From a virus: DNA of 22,473 bases. Under the pieces are notes generated by a model that was given only the letters and a program-made list of their open reading frames with translations, ran no database searches and was not told where the DNA came from. Within the stretch, counting starts at the first letter, position 1. Every line of letters begins with the position of its first letter. The DNA lies in the IMG/VR virus record IMGVR_UViG_3300037587_000149, positions 1-22,473 of that record. One strand, 5' to 3'. This document shows positions 21,857 to 22,473 of the stretch, piece by piece. The position numbers and the translations under genes are program-made.

Positions 21857-22291
21857 TCAGAAAGGGTTCTTTCCTTCCCCGTTCTTCTTATGCCATTGAC
21901 TATGACAGCCAGGGCATAGCCAGCGAACAATGAGTGGGAGCGCATAATCATCATGATGCCCATGCAATCGGCTAGGTTTTGACCCGCATTTCGAACAGTG
22001 ATCAGGCTTCTCCATTCTGCCCGCCTTTACTGCATTGCACACCATTGTCGATGCCATCCTTTTGAGAGGATTATTCTTCTCCCAGTCATCTCTATACTCC
22101 TTCGACTGCCTATTACCCCTCTCTCTGTCATAAGCCCGATAATAATCTAAGTTATCTTTTCTATTCTCCCTTACATCCTTCTTGTTACACCCCTTGCACT
22201 TATTGACATGACCATCTGCCATCTGTGGATGCTTATAAAAGCTGGAGAGCTTTTTAGACTCTCCGCACTTGAAACACTTCTTTGACTCCAT
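21857..22291 (-). CDS. HNH-type zinc-finger endonuclease
   Basis: This 144-aa protein has an N-terminal four-Cys zinc knuckle (CFKCGESKKLSSF at 6-9 and CKGC at 32-35). A basic helical spacer (RENRKDNLDYYRAYDRERGN) follows. A second Cys pair at 99-102 (CSKCG) and an HNH-like core come next: LHGHHDDYALPLIVRWLCPG, then CHSQWH (His112, His113, Asp114, Cys126, Cys129, His130, His134). Phage proteins of this shape are usually annotated as HNH endonucleases; they may be homing or packaging-related nucleases, though packaging HNH proteins normally adjoin terminase. The SD is GGGGAG. It is the first gene after the promoter at 22351-22324. Confidence 0.75.
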   Translation of the reverse strand: MESKKCFKCGESKKLSSFYKHPQMADGHVNKCKGCNKKDVRENRKDNLDYYRAYDRERGNRQSKEYRDDWEKNNPLKRMASTMVCNAVKAGRMEKPDHCSKCGSKPSRLHGHHDDYALPLIVRWLCPGCHSQWHKKNGEGKNPF

Positions 22292-22323
22292 GACTCCCCG
22301 CCCTATGCTGTATCTACGTTAGT

Positions 22324-22351
22324 AGTATAGCACTGGTTAGAACGGGGTCAA
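22324..22351 (-). promoter_or_regulatory. Sigma70-like promoter for the HNH block
   Basis: On the minus strand TTGACC (22351-22346) and TATACT (22329-22324) are separated by 16 bp, each 5/6 to consensus, with TGC making an extended -10. The -35 overlaps the stop codon of the single-stranded DNA-binding protein gene. A start near 22317 gives a 25-nt leader to the HNH gene. Confidence 0.7.
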
Positions 22352-22473
22352 TTAAAAGGTATGTCATCATCTAAGTCGTCCATTCCAGGTTGTTGCGGCT
22401 GTGGTGCTCGATTGTCTCCCTGCGTAGGCATCTGTTGCTGTTGTCGTGGCTGTTGCTGAGATGGTTGTTGCTG
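22348..22473 (-). CDS. ssb: Single-stranded DNA-binding protein, C-terminal 41 residues
   Basis: The frame enters from the right edge and ends at TGA 22350-22348. It shows a Gln/Pro-rich disordered linker (QQQPSQQQPRQQQQMPTQG) and the acidic tip GMDDLDDDIPFN. This tip is the hallmark of bacterial-type SSB, where the terminal Asp-rich IPF peptide recruits replication and repair partners; one Asn extends past the usual terminal Phe. The OB-fold lies beyond the window. It indicates a replication/recombination module to the right of the late genes. Confidence 0.85.
   Translation of the reverse strand, partial: QQQPSQQQPRQQQQMPTQGDNRAPQPQQPGMDDLDDDIPFN

Noticed and set aside
1-22473. CRISPR array, tRNA genes, insertion sequences, attachment sites
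   Set aside because: No regularly spaced repeats, tRNA folds, transposase genes or integrase-linked repeats were seen by eye.

Overview
This window looks like the late (virion-assembly) region of a P22-like, short-tailed dsDNA phage or prophage of a Gram-negative bacterium. The evidence is gene order plus protein signatures. Read on the minus strand, from right to left, the order is small terminase, large terminase, portal, scaffold, coat, gp4-like adaptor, gp10-like tail factor, fibre, then gp7-, gp20- and gp16-like ejection proteins, then a tailspike. This is the Salmonella phage P22 late order, with extra small genes interleaved. No integrase, repressor or lysis gene is visible, so prophage and free phage cannot be told apart. 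The host is not identifiable, although sigma70-like promoters and strong Shine-Dalgarno (SD) sites fit a proteobacterium.

Layout. Positions 22473-21419 hold the end of an early-type block: the C-terminal tail of a single-stranded DNA-binding protein, a good sigma70 promoter, a zinc-finger HNH protein, a Cys-rich small protein, a 34-aa membrane peptide and a clear rho-independent terminator. Immediately after that terminator is an extended -10 promoter (21421-21394). It opens a dense run of very small genes (21365-20094, including basic, zinc-ribbon and membrane micro-proteins) that contains the small terminase. These lead into the large terminase, portal, a GroES-like co-chaperonin and the scaffold (19687-13716).

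After one more gene (13716-13300) comes the only sizeable gap in the operon, about 230 bp. It holds a candidate promoter, a three-tier RNA hairpin, an inverted repeat and a terminator-like hairpin directly ahead of the capsid block, which is an attenuator-like layout. Then follow a cement-like protein, the major capsid protein, a beta-helix protein, head-tail joining proteins, fibre, and ejection proteins. Most junctions from 13716 to 3015 are TAATG stop/start overlaps, so translation is probably coupled along the operon.

The left end is disrupted. An HNH-AP2 endonuclease gene lies on the plus strand between the gp16-like gene and the tailspike. The gp16-like gene still ends in a perfect SD plus TAATG start whose first codons (Met-Ala-Ser-Arg) match the tailspike start 591 bp further on. 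This indicates insertion of the endonuclease cassette at the old gene junction. The tailspike runs off the left edge.
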